Assembly: GCA_024220505.1 (NCBI GenBank) | Contig: JAKZZE010000024.1 | Span: 434,001-498,000, forward strand | Direction: 5' to 3' | From: Rhizopus arrhizus | Taxonomy: Eukaryota; Mucoromycota; Mucoromycetes; Mucorales; Rhizopodaceae | DNA length: 64,000 bases | Shown: positions 50,130 to 61,034 of the stretch, piece by piece | Numbering within the stretch: the stretch's first letter is position 1 | How the letters are laid out: each line of letters starts with the position of its first letter | The notes under the pieces: generated by a model | The model's database searches: none | What the model saw: the letters and a program-made list of their open reading frames with translations, nothing else | What the model was told of the DNA's origin: nothing | Program-made: the position numbers and the translations under genes

Positions 50130-51181
50130 GCTCCAGAACCAAGCATCTATCAAAAAATGAATAAGAATGTCCTATCCAATTGATACAGTCACCAATAATT
50201 CGATGATCAAATTATCATCTATTATCAAGCAATCTCTCCTTATACTTCCTTTGAACAACTCAATAGGATTTAAAAATGGTGAGTAAGGGGCTAATATGCA
50301 GCTTTATAGCCACGATTTTCAATCAACTTTGGACTTTGTCCACTTTATGAATGACAGCACTATTCATAACCAGGTAATGGCCCTTCATCCCATGTTGATC
50401 CAAGGTACCCATAACACTACTCAAAACGCAAGTAAATGCTCACTACGCGTATTAACTCTAGCATTTACCTCGACGACTTCAGCCTTCTTTCTCTTTTTGG
50501 AACCGACAGCCTTTTTCTGAACTGGATTTGGTGTACGCAAGGTTAGATCAATTACCCCTTTTTCGCAGAAAGCACCAATTATGGTTATGGTGATACCTCT
50601 GTTTGAAGGAAGCAATGTCTTAGCAGGTGTTCCTCACTTTGATCGATCAAAGTTTCTACAAATGTGCATGTTAAAACCTACCTCATCGATAAAAACACAG
50701 CTATTGTCTTCAATTCATATTTTTATCAGCTTTCCATTCTAAGACTCTTTTCCTGTGTAAAGTAAGATTATTAAGAGAAGATCTCGCAGTTACAATTCGT
50801 TTCAGCTTTTCATGCGGAAAGCCCTGTTTCAATAACAAGATCAAGAAGCTCTTGTACTTGCTCAGGAGTATATGATTGATAGGATCACCAAATCTTTGCA
50901 GCAGATACTTTAACAGATGATGATTTTGATCTGCTATCTTTGTTTTCTTTATTATAGACATCCGATATTTTACCTCTCATAAAAACATCTTGACGAAAGC
51001 CTTCATAGCTACTTAAATCCACAAGTTTTTTAACGTCGGATTTTGTTACTTTCTTCTTTATTTCTGGCTGTCTCCAATAATGCCATTCCAGATCGACCAT
51101 GTCGTATAAATCATCCTGAGCGGTTTCAATTTCCGTAGGTTCGGACTCGGGAATCTCATCCATTACGTTGAAACAATGCAT
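50130..51181 (-). pseudogene. IS630/Tc1-type DDE transposase, decayed
   Basis: Minus-strand pieces lie in correct order with frameshifts and stops. The N-terminal piece (50885-51181) starts MHCFNVMDEIPESEPTEIE, has KKVTKSDVKKLVDLSSY and an IWWSYQSYTPEQVQELL-type helix-turn-helix lead. An internal deletion then jumps to HEKLKRIVTARSSLNNLTLH, ERVLEWKADKNMN, a region around VFIDEVGFNMHI (first catalytic Asp) and LPSNRGITITIIGAFCEKGV (50421-50615). A final APYSPFLNPIELF (last acidic residue) lies near 50210-50260. The family is very abundant in Mucoromycota in my recollection. No terminal inverted repeats were found by eye. Dead copy. Confidence 0.8.
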
Positions 51182-51336
51182 GTACTCAACTAGTAATATT
51201 AAAAGAGTTAAATAAAAAACAGGAGTAACAAAAAGATATCCACAAAAAAAAAATTAGTCCGCAAAATAAAAACCAATACAAAGGAGCAAATAAACAGTCT
51301 TAGCCACTCATATCTCACCCCTTATTTTAAATTAAG

Positions 51337-51380
<44 letters not shown>
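51337..51380. repeat. poly(A) tract, 44 nt
   Basis: The longest homopolymer in the window, 62 bp upstream of the F-box/WD40 start, followed by a T-rich stretch and ATT repeats (51420-51441). It probably sits in the promoter or 5' UTR. Confidence 0.9.
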
Positions 51381-51382
<2 letters not shown>

Positions 51383-51442
51383 AAAACAAATCTTTTTTTC
51401 TTTTTTCCTTTTTTAATTTTTATTATTATTATTATTATTAAT

Positions 51443-53015
51443 ATGACAATTATTGATACAGAAGATATTTCCCCTCCTGCCACTCCACCTACTCATAGTC
51501 CGATACCCCACAGACTTAGTATAGAATCGTGTTCACTTTTATCCTCATGTCATCCCAAGGACCATCTTGCCCACCTCATCAACTCTTTTCAACACTTTAC
51601 ACCCACACAAAAACAATTGTTTTTATATGAAATCATCAACCACTGTGATAATACACAGCTCACGTTTTTAAACAGTTTAATTGCCCCACGACTTAAAGTG
51701 GATTTCCTAAAAGAGTTACCACCTGAAATAGCACACCATATTCTTTCTTATATTGATAGTCCGGCCACACTGAGTCACGCAGCTCGTATCTCCAAATACT
51801 GGAATATGCTCATAAAGGATGAAGCTCTTTGGAAAATACTTTGTAAAAGATATCGTTATATTACAAATGAAGAAGACAAAGAAGGCTTTTCCTTTAGATC
51901 TCACTTCAAGCGTACTTATTCAATTCATCGTGCTTGGAGACAAGGAGGAAAAATAACAACGGTCGATGGTGGATTCTCTCATGGACTGGTGACCTCACTT
52001 CAATTTGATGAAAAATATACCGTAGTAGGATGTGATAACCATAGGATCGAAGTATTTGATACCAATTCTGGTAAAAAGATTAAAACTTTGGAAGGGCATG
52101 AAGGTGGTGTATGGGCACTACAATTTAAAGGTGGAGAAGAACAAGACCCGGAACGTGTCTTACTCTCTGGTGGATGTGATAGGTAAATGAGATTAGATGA
52201 TTGATGTAGACTGATAAAGTATTTATAGAGATGTGAGAGTATGGGATTTAAATCAAGGCAAATTGAAATATATACTTCGTGGACATACATCCACTGTGAG
52301 ATGTTTAAAGATTAGAGATAAACAACTGGCAGTGACTGGATCAAGAGATACTACGCTAAGAGTATGGGATATTCAAAGAGGTGCTCTACTTCATACACTT
52401 GTTGGACATCAAGCCAGTGTGCGATGTGTTGATATTCATCAAGATATTGCAGTATCAGGTTCTTATGACTTCACAGCAAGAGTATGGGATTTGAAGACAG
52501 GTCGATGTAAACATGTCCTTATTGGACACACACTTCAGATATACACTATTGTTACCAATGGCACAATCATTGCTACAGGAGCTATGGATGCTCATATTCG
52601 AATTTGGTCAGCGGAAACAGGTGAATGTCTAGCTACCCTTCATGGACATACATCACTGGTCGGACAGCTACAGTTATCAGGTACAACTCTGGTGAGCGGA
52701 GGAGCAGATGGATGTCTAAGAGTGTGGGATATGGAAACATTTGAATGTAAACAGCAATTCTCTGCTCACGATAATTCAATTACCTGTCTTCAATTTGATG
52801 ATCAACATATACTCAGTGCGGCCAATGATGGCAAAGTGAAATTGTGGGATATTAAGCGTGGTAGACTTATCAGAAATTTTACTCAACCAAGTAAAATCGT
52901 ATGGAAAATTCAATTTAATCAAACAAAGGCAGTTGTACTCATGCAAAGGAAAAGAACGGACGATGAAAGTCAGGGGAGAACTGTGATGGAAATTCATGAT
53001 TTTGATTTGTTGTAA
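51443..53015 (+). CDS. F-box/WD40 protein (Cdc4/Pop1/FBXW7-like)
   Basis: Two exons (51443-52182, 52229-53015) give 508 aa. Residues about 92-140 are an F-box: FLKELPPEIAHHILSYIDSP, then a KYWNMLIKDEALWK end. Residues about 185-480 hold seven or eight WD40 blades, e.g. LRGHTSTVRCLKIRDKQLAV, VTGSRDTTLRVWDI, SGSYDFTARVWDL, SGGADGCLRVWDM. As in Cdc4/Pop1/FBXW7 the propeller should bind phosphodegrons and the F-box should bind Skp1 in an SCF ligase. Arginines needed for phosphodegron binding (SGSRD/DxxARVW types) appear present. The specific orthologue (Cdc4, Pop1, Met30) is not resolved; the short N-terminus favours a Pop1/sconB-like size. The ATG follows a long A-tract and ATT repeats. Confidence 0.9.
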
Positions 53016-53115
53016 TAAAATGAAAGAACCAGAAAATTCTTTTAAAATACCGCACTTTTTCCTGTAATGCTTTTCTCCCTCCCTCTCTCTCTCTTCTTTA
53101 CTGTCAATATCAAAA

Positions 53116-53674
53116 ATGCAAGTCTCACCACTTTTGACCCCATTGAATTTTAATACAAGAAAGAGAGCGAGATCAATTGAAGATTACGAAGCTCATTATT
53201 TTAAGAAGAGATTGATATCTTGTCTTTCTTCTATTATGCAAGACAGTAGGTTTTTATGTTATTCTCTATTCTCTTTATTTATTTCTATAGTTTCTTCTTC
53301 AAATAATAGTAATAATAATATGAATATGGATGATGTATTTATCGATGAAGATGATGATGTGAAGAAGGAAGAAAAAGAAGAATTTGAAGTGAATAATACA
53401 ACTAGTTCACGTATAAAGAATATTAATATCAATGGTTCAATCTTACCAATGGAACAAAGATCAGGAGAGAGCAAATGTCGTATTCCTTTATTTGTATTAA
53501 ATGATAACTTGTAAGTAACATATCATCTAATCCTATTCAATACTAATTAATAATAGACATAATAACAATGATTTACCTCTAGTCTTATATCAAAAAAATG
53601 ATTGGTCATCAATTACCGAGCTGGAAGAAGACGATAGTAGTATCACTAGTAATGATCCTATGGATTTAGACTAA
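53116..53674 (+). CDS. Small acidic protein of unknown function
   Basis: Three exons (53116-53245, 53291-53510, 53557-53674) give 155 aa; all junctions are GT-AG and phases agree, which supports a real gene. The N-terminus has a conserved-looking basic motif (NTRKRARSIEDYEAHYFKKR) that could be a nuclear localisation signal. The middle is Ser/Asn/Met-rich then very acidic (DDVFIDEDDDVKKEEKEEFE), and the C-terminus ends ELEEDDSSITSNDPMDLD. No enzyme domain is seen. It starts only 100 bp after the F-box/WD40 stop, on the same strand. The family is not recognised. Confidence 0.6.
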
Positions 53675-53966
53675 TTTGTATATTCAAAAGCCACGTATAA
53701 CCAAACACACCCACATCTACATATACAGCAACATCATATTTCATTTAAAAGTCAATTTCAAATAATAAATTTTGTTTATTAACCCTTTTGATCATAATCT
53801 ATCAGTGATATCAGGTACCATTTCAAATAGAGAAAAAAAAAGAAAAAAAAAAAAACATTGGGGAAATTTTTTTCATTTTCCGATAGTAAAGAGTCGCGTA
53901 TTTTCTTTTTTTGTTGTTTGTTTTGTTTGTTGTTGTTTCTCTCTTTTCACATTTTACATATAAAAA

Positions 53967-55639
53967 ATGACCAACTCTGGTATTTTAAGTCCTTCCAAAG
54001 AAGTCACTGCAACCCAATCTTCACAAGACGTAGGTCTCATCTTTGTACGTGAGTACTATACCTTTTTAAACAAGAAGCCCAATAGACTTCATGCCTTTTA
54101 CAGTAAAGATTCTCTTCTTGTAAGAGGTGATGAAGGCACTGTGACTGAAACTGCAAGAGGTCAAGAGGTAACAAGGAAAATGAAAAGAGAAAGCACAAGG
54201 CTAATCTATTCATTATAGGAAATTCGTAAAAAGATTGAAGAATGCAATTTTGAAGATTGTAAGGTACTAGTAACTCAAGTAGATAGTCAATTATCTGCCA
54301 ACGACGGTATTCTCATTCATGTATTGGGCGAAATGTGCAACCAAAACGGTCCTTCTCAAAAATTCAGTCAGACCTTCTTTTTGGCAACTCAACCCAATGG
54401 ATACTACGTATTGAATGATATGTTTCGATTCCTGAAGGATGAGGTTGAAATTGATTATTATACATGTGAAGAAGAGAAGCACACGCCAACCCCAACCAGC
54501 CCTTCCACTGAAGAGATACCTGAAGAGGTTAAAGTAGAAGAAAAGAAAGAAGAGCTAGTAAAGAAGGAGATCAAGAAGGAGGAGGAACCCGTGAAGAAAA
54601 AGGAAGAAGAGCCTGTGAACAAAAAGGAAGAACCTGTGGAAGAAGTAAAGAAAGGGGAAGTGAAAAAGGTGGAGGAAAAGAAACAGGAAGTTAAAAAACC
54701 TGAGGTTGTTTCTACTGCGGAATCTGTTTCTGCCCCTGTCATTGCTTCACCTATCCCTTCCAAGGCATCTATAAAAGAGGAACAGCACGAAGAAAAGAAG
54801 AAGAAATTTGAATCAAAACAACTCAATAAACAGTCTCAGCAGAAACATGAATCAAATAAAATGACTGCAAAGACCTGGGCCAATTTGACTGCTGCTGCGG
54901 CTGCTTCCAACGGTTTCACTACTATTCCTGCTACTACCACTACTGCCACTGCTGCCACTGCTACCACTGCTGCCACTGCTACCACTGCTGCCACTGCTGC
55001 CACTGCTGTCCCTACCACTCCTACTACTCCAGCTCCCGCTCCTACTCCTACCCCCGCTCCTGCTGAAGTGTCTGTACCTGTTACCCCTGCAGCTGAACCA
55101 CCCGTTACTAGTAATACTGAAAAACCAGTTCAACCACAACAGCAAACACATCAACATAAGAATCAAGCTCCTCGTAACAAAGGTATTTTATATATATATC
55201 TATAAAGCTTATTCCTAATCTGTATTTAGATTCAATCACTCAAATTTTCGTCAAGCAAGTGTATGAAGGAATCAATGAAGATCAGCTTAGGGAGGCCTTT
55301 ACAAAGATTGGTGCTGTGAAACATATCAATATTTCTAGACCTAGAAACTGCGCCTTTATTGAATTTGCTTCATCTGAATCTGTTCCAAAGGCTTTGGCTC
55401 TTCATAAAATACCTCTTTCAAATGGAAGTACAGTGCTTGCAGAAGAACGTCGATTTACAAACAGTAATCAATCAGGCAATCGCTATAACAACCAAGGAAG
55501 AAACCAAAATTATAATAACGCAAATAGCAACTTTGAACGTAGACCCAATAACCATCGCCGTCAAGGACAAAATACGCGTAACAATAATAATAATACAGGA
55601 AAAGGCAGAGGAACAACTGTTAATAATAATCAAAAATAA
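53967..55639 (+). CDS. G3BP/Bre5-like NTF2-domain and RRM protein
   Basis: Three exons (53967-54167, 54219-55182, 55230-55639) give 524 aa. Residues about 20-155 are an NTF2-like domain: GLIFVREYYTFLNKKPNRLH, FYSKDSLLVRGDEG, SQKFSQTFFLATQPNGYYVL, NDMFRFL. A long charged linker (KKEEEPVKKKEEEPVNKKEE repeats, then an Ala/Thr repeat and Pro-rich part) leads to an RRM at about 390-470 (QIFVKQVYEGINEDQLREAF, NCAFIEFASSE) and an Asn/Arg/Gly-rich tail. This is the layout of G3BP1 and fungal Bre5/Nxt3, the scaffold of stress granules and partner of the Ubp3 deubiquitinase. The Ala/Thr region is a tandem codon repeat (54940-55010). Convergent with the hexokinase gene (151 bp between stops). Confidence 0.92.
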
Positions 55640-55790
55640 TTAAAGAAGAGAGAAGAGAAGAGAGGTTTTTTTTTTCAAATGTATAAATGTGCTTTTTTTA
55701 CCCTTTTCTTCCCTTTTATATATAAAAAAAGAATCTTTTTTTAGATTGTATAATAAAGCAAATAATAGTTTTAAAATAAGAAAAGTAAAT

Positions 55791-57376
55791 TTATAAAGTA
55801 GACATTTCTGTGTCTTTTTGATCCATTTTTTCTGCCATCATGGCCACAATAGCTGCACCGACAATACGTGAATGTTGTACTATACCAACAGATAGCCTTG
55901 ATGCTATATCTTCTGATATTAAATTTTTAATTGCTTCACATACGCGTGGATGAAACAGTGGGTAATCTTTATAAACATCACCACTAATAGCTATTAATTA
56001 AATGTTAACCTATAGTTATAAACCGTACTGTTTGTTTACCAATAGTGAGTCCTTTGTCTTTATCAAATCCAACACCGTATTCTACTGTGTATTTCACAAC
56101 ACTAGCAATGCCAGCACCAAGCAACAAGGCAGCCCGATGGCCCACCCATTCACACACTCTTTTCACAATCTTTCTGTCTCTTAGTGTTGTCTCTCCCACT
56201 CGACACATCTCCTCAAGCACAACCCTGGTATCTTCTAAATCACCTTGATCTACTTCACAGACATACATGTAACTCGTATCAAATTGATAAGGTATCGACA
56301 GCAGACATCCTTCTTCTTCATCGTCTTGTTCTTCTATATTGATCTCAAACGACAGCACCTTTTGCTCCATCAAATAAAGAATGACCTGACGAACAATTTC
56401 ACCCAAGTACATGCCGGTGGTCATTTTTTCAAAATAATGGATACCTGGATTATTGGATTGTGCGTCCAAGAGAAGATCGAATTCTGAAATGGGTAAATGC
56501 TTTGCACCAAAGCTACACCATTCTGTATTGATAATCATGTCATCTTTTTCCATATTGAATTGCTTGATGTTTTTCATCTTGTCATAGTAGGCGCAGTTTG
56601 TGCCAGCACTGTGAATAACGCCAATCCGTGTGGAAGGATGCTGATAGGCATGAGCTAATAAGGTACATACACCATCTAGCTTGAATTGTTAATTACATCA
56701 CTTGTAGTCAAACAGCCATCACTCACCATTGGCAATAGCTACAATCTTGATAGCCAGCCCTTTATCCTTTAAGCGTCTATCAAATAAATCAACCGCATCA
56801 CATCCGATCGCATTAGGAAAATCAAAACCGTGCTCCAGACCAATGATGATACCACGATCAAGTGATGTCTGTAGAACGGCAAATCCAAGGCTGATGGCCA
56901 TCGAGTAAGTTTCGTGTGGGTTAGCACCGACCCTTTGTTGAAAATCAGCTACACAGTCTGCAACATAATCGATCAATACCACCACATCCTCACCAGCTGT
57001 CAAATTGTCGGGTATTTCATATTGATATTGATTGATGGCCAGTTTTCCTCCTTCCCCTTTGAGTTTCACTTGACAGACATAAATATCGACTCCACTTATC
57101 TCTAAGGCTAAATAAGTGCCTTGTTCGTAACCAGTTGGATAACCTAACGTACAAGGATTGAGCTCAAGTTTATATTGAATGGAGGTCTAAATGTGTACCA
57201 ACAACATAGGACGGAATCATTTTTAATTCGCTCGTCTTATAGTTGCCCATGGACCTGTCAATGTTCAATCCTGCCTTCATTTCCTCATTGATGCCCACAA
57301 CAAGGTAATTGAGTTGTTCCTCAGTCACTTGAAAAGCCTTTTCAACCTTATATAAAATCTCTTCTCTGGTAGTCAT
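55791..57376 (-). CDS. Divergent hexokinase-like protein, probably non-catalytic or altered
   Basis: Four exons (57199-57376, 56727-57143, 56040-56675, 55791-55990) give 476 aa, a normal hexokinase length. Overall identity is clear: MIPSYVVGYPTGYEQGTYLA, KIVAIANDGVCTLLAHAY with the catalytic-loop Asp kept, NTEWCSFGAKHLPISEFD, FEKMTTGMYLGEIVRQVIL, and SRIVGAAIVAMMAEK. Two core motifs are changed. Phosphate-1 LGGTN reads ISGVD (LALEISGVDIYV), and the sugar-binding segment after SLGF lacks the Phe-Ser-Phe-Pro-Cys stretch (SLGFAVLQTSLDRG). Such changes are known in regulatory or moonlighting hexokinase homologues, for example the hexokinase-like proteins of other fungi. It may be a glucose-signalling protein, or have shifted substrate use. 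No frameshift explains the missing residues: that exon is continuous. Confidence 0.85.
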
Positions 57377-57434
57377 GTATTCAATAAATAAATAAAAAAA
57401 AAAAATAAAAAAAGAAAAAATGTGTGCAAACATA

Positions 57435-58461
57435 CGATTAAAGAATATTTTATTTATCTAAGAATTAAAATAACCCAATTGAGCACATAATAATGGAAAT
57501 TATTGTATTGCCCGGGTCAGATCAAGAGATGGTTAAAGAGCTAAAAAAACCTTTTTGATAGTCAAAAAGGGAAAAAGGATAAAGATGGGAAGATGAAGAA
57601 GATACAGTAACAAACGATACGAGATTAATTAGAGCTGAATCAATGCAATAGTTTAGTACCCAGAGGTGGAATTTCAGGAGCAGTTTTGTCATGGTGGAGG
57701 TAGTCAAGTTCATGTAGGATTTGGCAAATGATCGACCATCAAATAAACCACACTGAATATTTTGATCGACGCTGTATAGTAGGTTCCTTCCTTGAAGTAG
57801 GCAGGAGATTGAGGAGATAAGATAAAGGGTCAGAGACAGTGCTTGTCATAAGAAGGCGATTATGCATATTTAGACAGGTAATAGCATGCGATCGAGTGAG
57901 CAGGTCATGAGGGTGGTAGATACATGGTTTGGGACGGCCACCAGGCAACCAGCCCATACGCCAACGAATTAATCAGCTACGTTCAATGTATGACATCGGT
58001 AGCCAGAGGATGGAATCCATGACTAATTGAGGACGGCAAGCGGAGAGAAGGATAGAGTTAGTGTCTGCACGGCGGTTTTCAAAAGATTCTTGTAGATAAT
58101 CTTGACGAATTGCTTTGAACTTGCGTCGATCAAGTTGCTCAGGATCGGTTTCAGCGCAGAGCCGCCATAGAGGGGAAGTAGTGAGCTTGTATCATTGTGA
58201 GTGGCTTGCTGATGTTCGAATGTAAGGAGACAGTCTAAACATAAGAGTATCATCCGATGTATCAATAGTTCGAAGCAAGAATTTGGCTTGTAAGATGTGG
58301 ATACGCTCTTTCATTGTTGGTTGATTTACTAGATGTAGCATGACCTTGATGGACGAGCGAGGAGTGTCCCCAAATATTCGACGTAGACATTGGTTTTGGC
58401 AAGATTCTATCTTCTGAAGTTCCCTGAATTTCACCTCACTGATGGCCAGGCTGTGCAAACA
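57435..58461 (-). pseudogene. LINE relic, C-terminal part and 3' UTR
   Basis: Minus-strand relic of the same LINE superfamily as 6.3-7.8 kb. Seen in order: LAISEVKFRELQKIESCQNQ and CLRRIFGD (58192-58458), IHILQAKFLLRTIDTSDDTL, MGWLPGGRPKPCIYHPHDLL (57739-57957), VSDPLSYLLNLLPTS, then a 3' UTR ending in ATTCTTTAATCG on the coding strand. Frameshifted and truncated at 58461 by the TIR element next to it. The 3' terminus matches that of the relic at 60.9 kb. Confidence 0.8.
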
Positions 58462-58848
58462 TACAGTATTTCCACTGTCAATTGGACAAATGTTTGAAAA
58501 TGTTGGTCGTATTTGTAAAAAATATTTACCATTTTTGTAAGACCCAATTTCCCATTATTTTGAAACTCAATTGGTCATCATTTTGAGAAATTTTCTATAC
58601 TCCATAATGATACTAAGGAATAGTTAAATAGCAGCTTTATTTCGGCAGTTGTCAAACGGGTTAACAGAATGCTGAATAATATTTCGAAGATGCTCAACAG
58701 ATACAGCTTCAATACCTTCAATAATTCTTATAGTAAGCGCTTCAACGTCTTTGTTTTTATTTAAAGTTTTATAGTTCAGTGTAGATTTTTAGTTTGATCA
58801 AATAAGCAAAGTAAAACAATTGCATAAAGAAGTTAAAGGATAATACTG

Positions 58849-58911
58849 CGCGCAGTCCGGAAATACAATCCAAAAGTGATTTTAGTGACGTCAAAAATTT
58901 TCGCGCAGTCC
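58849..58911 (+). promoter_or_regulatory. Putative promoter inside the TIR element
   Basis: A direct repeat CGCGCAGTCC occurs at 58849-58858 and 58902-58911, and a perfect CRE/ATF palindrome TGACGTCA lies between them (58886-58893), 60-120 bp upstream of the element's first ATG (58971). The combination looks like a bZIP-regulated or bZIP-mimicking promoter. Confidence 0.45.
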
Positions 58912-58970
58912 AAAGAATTTCAATAAATTCGTTTTTTATCATTACAAAAAAAAGCGTTTAACTTTGTCGT

Positions 58971-60383
58971 ATGCCAAAAGCAAAACAAGGTCTTTCACAC
59001 ATTCAAATGTTACACAAAGATCCAACCAATCGCAGCCTATCTCCTACGGGAGATCGAGACAACCATCCCAAGGCAGATCTCTCTACATCTACCACTTCTG
59101 CGAGCATTTGGCAGACGTTCAGGACCTAATCTAAGCTTACTAAAAGGCAAGTTATTACAGCCTTTGAAGACAAAGAAGCTAAAGCAACATCTCGTCAAAA
59201 ACGCAATGAACGATTATGGATCCAGTCCACAGAAAAAAACAGTGCTGTCTTTGACTTACAATCAACAAACGTCACAATAGATGCATTTTTAACAGCCTTA
59301 TGTGGTATTTACACATGTAATAAAGTAATAATGTAAATTACAACGAACAATGATCATTCAAATTGGGAATATCGGACATTGTATTATGCCACCTCAAATA
59401 ACAAGTTCCTGGATCAGGATTAATAGTTACTTCTTTATAAAAAGTTGTCAAACAATACCAATCCTATAAATAATTTATCATCTAATATCAATAATCATAT
59501 ACTGTGAATACTATTATTTAGCCGTGGATAGAAAGTATAAATACCCTCATATTTTTAACTTGAAAACCGCATGCTGATCAACGTGATTTGTGTCAAATAC
59601 TAAGAACACCTGTGATCAAACCAGAGGATTATCGTTCCGCCAAACACTATGATCTTAGAGCAGTGGCAAACATCGCAGGAACATGGTATTTATAATTTCA
59701 TTTTTGATTTATAAATAGTAGTCTTACTTTTTAAACTAGGATTGATTTAATGTGCTCTCCGTCCAATGGTATTGTGACTGAACGTGGTGAACGAACAAGT
59801 ACAATGGATGGTGTGATTTTAGTTATTAAAAACTTATTTAGACCTTTTAATGATATTGTTCATACGAGATGGTGGGTTTTAAAATTCGATATATAAATGA
59901 AAGTCGCTCATTGATATGAATTCCTAGGATTGAAATCGAGGAAGATTGTACAAAAAGGCATAAATGGGATGGCGTCTTAAGCATTTTAGATGGTAAAGCA
60001 TCTGTGATGCTGATCGAATTTGCAGGCGGTTTTGTTAATGTTGATCGAAATAAACTGAAAAATGACACAATCAAAATCTACCGCAATGCTGCCAGACTCC
60101 TCAATAGCAAGAATAGCAGCCTTGAAAACCCACCAAGTATCTTCGTTGTGATTAGCCATCACTTCAAAATTTATTTTGAAACACTCTTGTCACTGATCGT
60201 GCTTATGTAAGAACCCGCACGGCAACAATAGATGTCCCCTTTTCTCCCAATGGTCTTAAAACTGCAATGGAACAGCTTCCCACTGTTTTCGCTTGGCAAG
60301 ATATGGTCATCGCTTCAGTTAAAAACACTATTACATTTAGTAGCTCCAATCTCGAAACTATACCTGTTCCATCAACACCTTGA
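58971..60383 (+). pseudogene. TIR-element gene, PD-(D/E)XK-like, with lesions
   Basis: First exon: MPKAKQGLSHIQMLHKDPTN..., with an in-frame TAA at 59127-59129, after which the same frame continues (KRQVITAFEDKEAKATSRQK). Downstream exons about 59590-59695, 59741-59869 and 59929-60190 join by GT-AG introns (GCAGGAACATG|gt...ag|GATTGATTTAATG and GAGATG|gt...tag|GATTGAAATCG). The core reads KWDGVLSILDGKASVMLIEF then AGGFVNVDRNKLKNDTIKIY: Asp, beta strand, Glu, and following Lys, a PD-(D/E)XK-like pattern. A one-base frameshift near 60190 separates it from the C-terminal ATIDVPFSPNGLKTAMEQLP and end at TGA 60381-60383. Function is unknown; the nuclease fold is inference. I recall similar proteins as repeated families in Mucoromycota. 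Confidence 0.5.
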
Positions 60384-60491
60384 ATATTTGCATTATATAT
60401 TCATTTTTATTATTATTATATTAGCTATAATGTACAAAAAATAGCACCAATATTTTCAAACATTTGTCCAATTGACAGTGGAAATACTGTA

Positions 60492-60935
60492 AAATTACAT
60501 TTACAAATGCCTTTGACGGTATCTGATCCTTTGTCGTTTCTCATAAAAGCTACCTAACAAACGAAAACTCAAGCCGTCGTCCTCCTCAGCCCCAAGGCTT
60601 CAACATTTTCTGCCTGGACAGTTCGGTGGCCAGCCATGTACCTTATCCGTTTTGAACTTGACTACCTACATCATGGTGAACTTCCTCCTGAAACTCCCCC
60701 CCCCCCTTGGTACCAAACTGATAACTTGGTTATGCAACTCTTAATCTAGTATTTTGTGATATAGCTTCCCTCTTCATCTTCCTTTCTTTCTCTTTTTTGC
60801 CCTTTTAACCATCAAAAGGTTTTTCCGTACAATTTGCAACTTTCTAGACCTGACCAGGCAATTCAATACGCAAGTATTATGTGCTCATTTGGGTTGTTTT
60901 ATAAATTTATTTATAAATAAAAATTCTTTAATCGT
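60492..60935 (+). pseudogene. LINE relic, 3' end
   Basis: Plus-strand 3' part of the same LINE superfamily: MPLTVSDPLSFLI, WPAMYLIRFELDYLHHGELP, PETPPPPWYQ, then a 3' UTR with CTTTTAACCATCAAAAGG (a small inverted repeat, also seen in the relics at 15.8 and 57.55 kb) and end ATTCTTTAATCGTA. The TIR element abuts its left edge. Confidence 0.75.
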
Positions 60936-61034
60936 AAAATTACATTTGTCCTAAAAAGGATAATTTATGTGTCACTGAGGATAAGTATGCTGGTTTTTTT
61001 TTATGCATTTTATTGTTATTTCCAGTGTAGTTTG

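Larger units (their letters stand above)
58464..60489. mobile_element. TIR element with TA target duplication, Tc1/mariner type
   Basis: Bases from 58464 (CAGTATTTCCACTGTCAATT...) recur exactly inverted, ending at 60489; the arms match without error for about 38 bp and imperfectly to about 50 bp. TA dinucleotides directly flank both ends (58462-58463 and 60490-60491), the hallmark of Tc1/mariner/IS630 insertion. The 2026-bp interior has no DDE transposase motif but carries a spliced gene with a PD-(D/E)XK-like core. It sits between two LINE relics of opposite orientation. It was probably moved in trans by a transposase of the kind seen at 5.3 and 50.1 kb. Confidence 0.85.

Noticed and set aside
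54458..55166. Ser- and Gly/Ser-rich minus-strand frames opposite the G3BP linker
   Set aside because: Shadows of Lys/Glu and Ala/Thr codon repeats on the coding strand.
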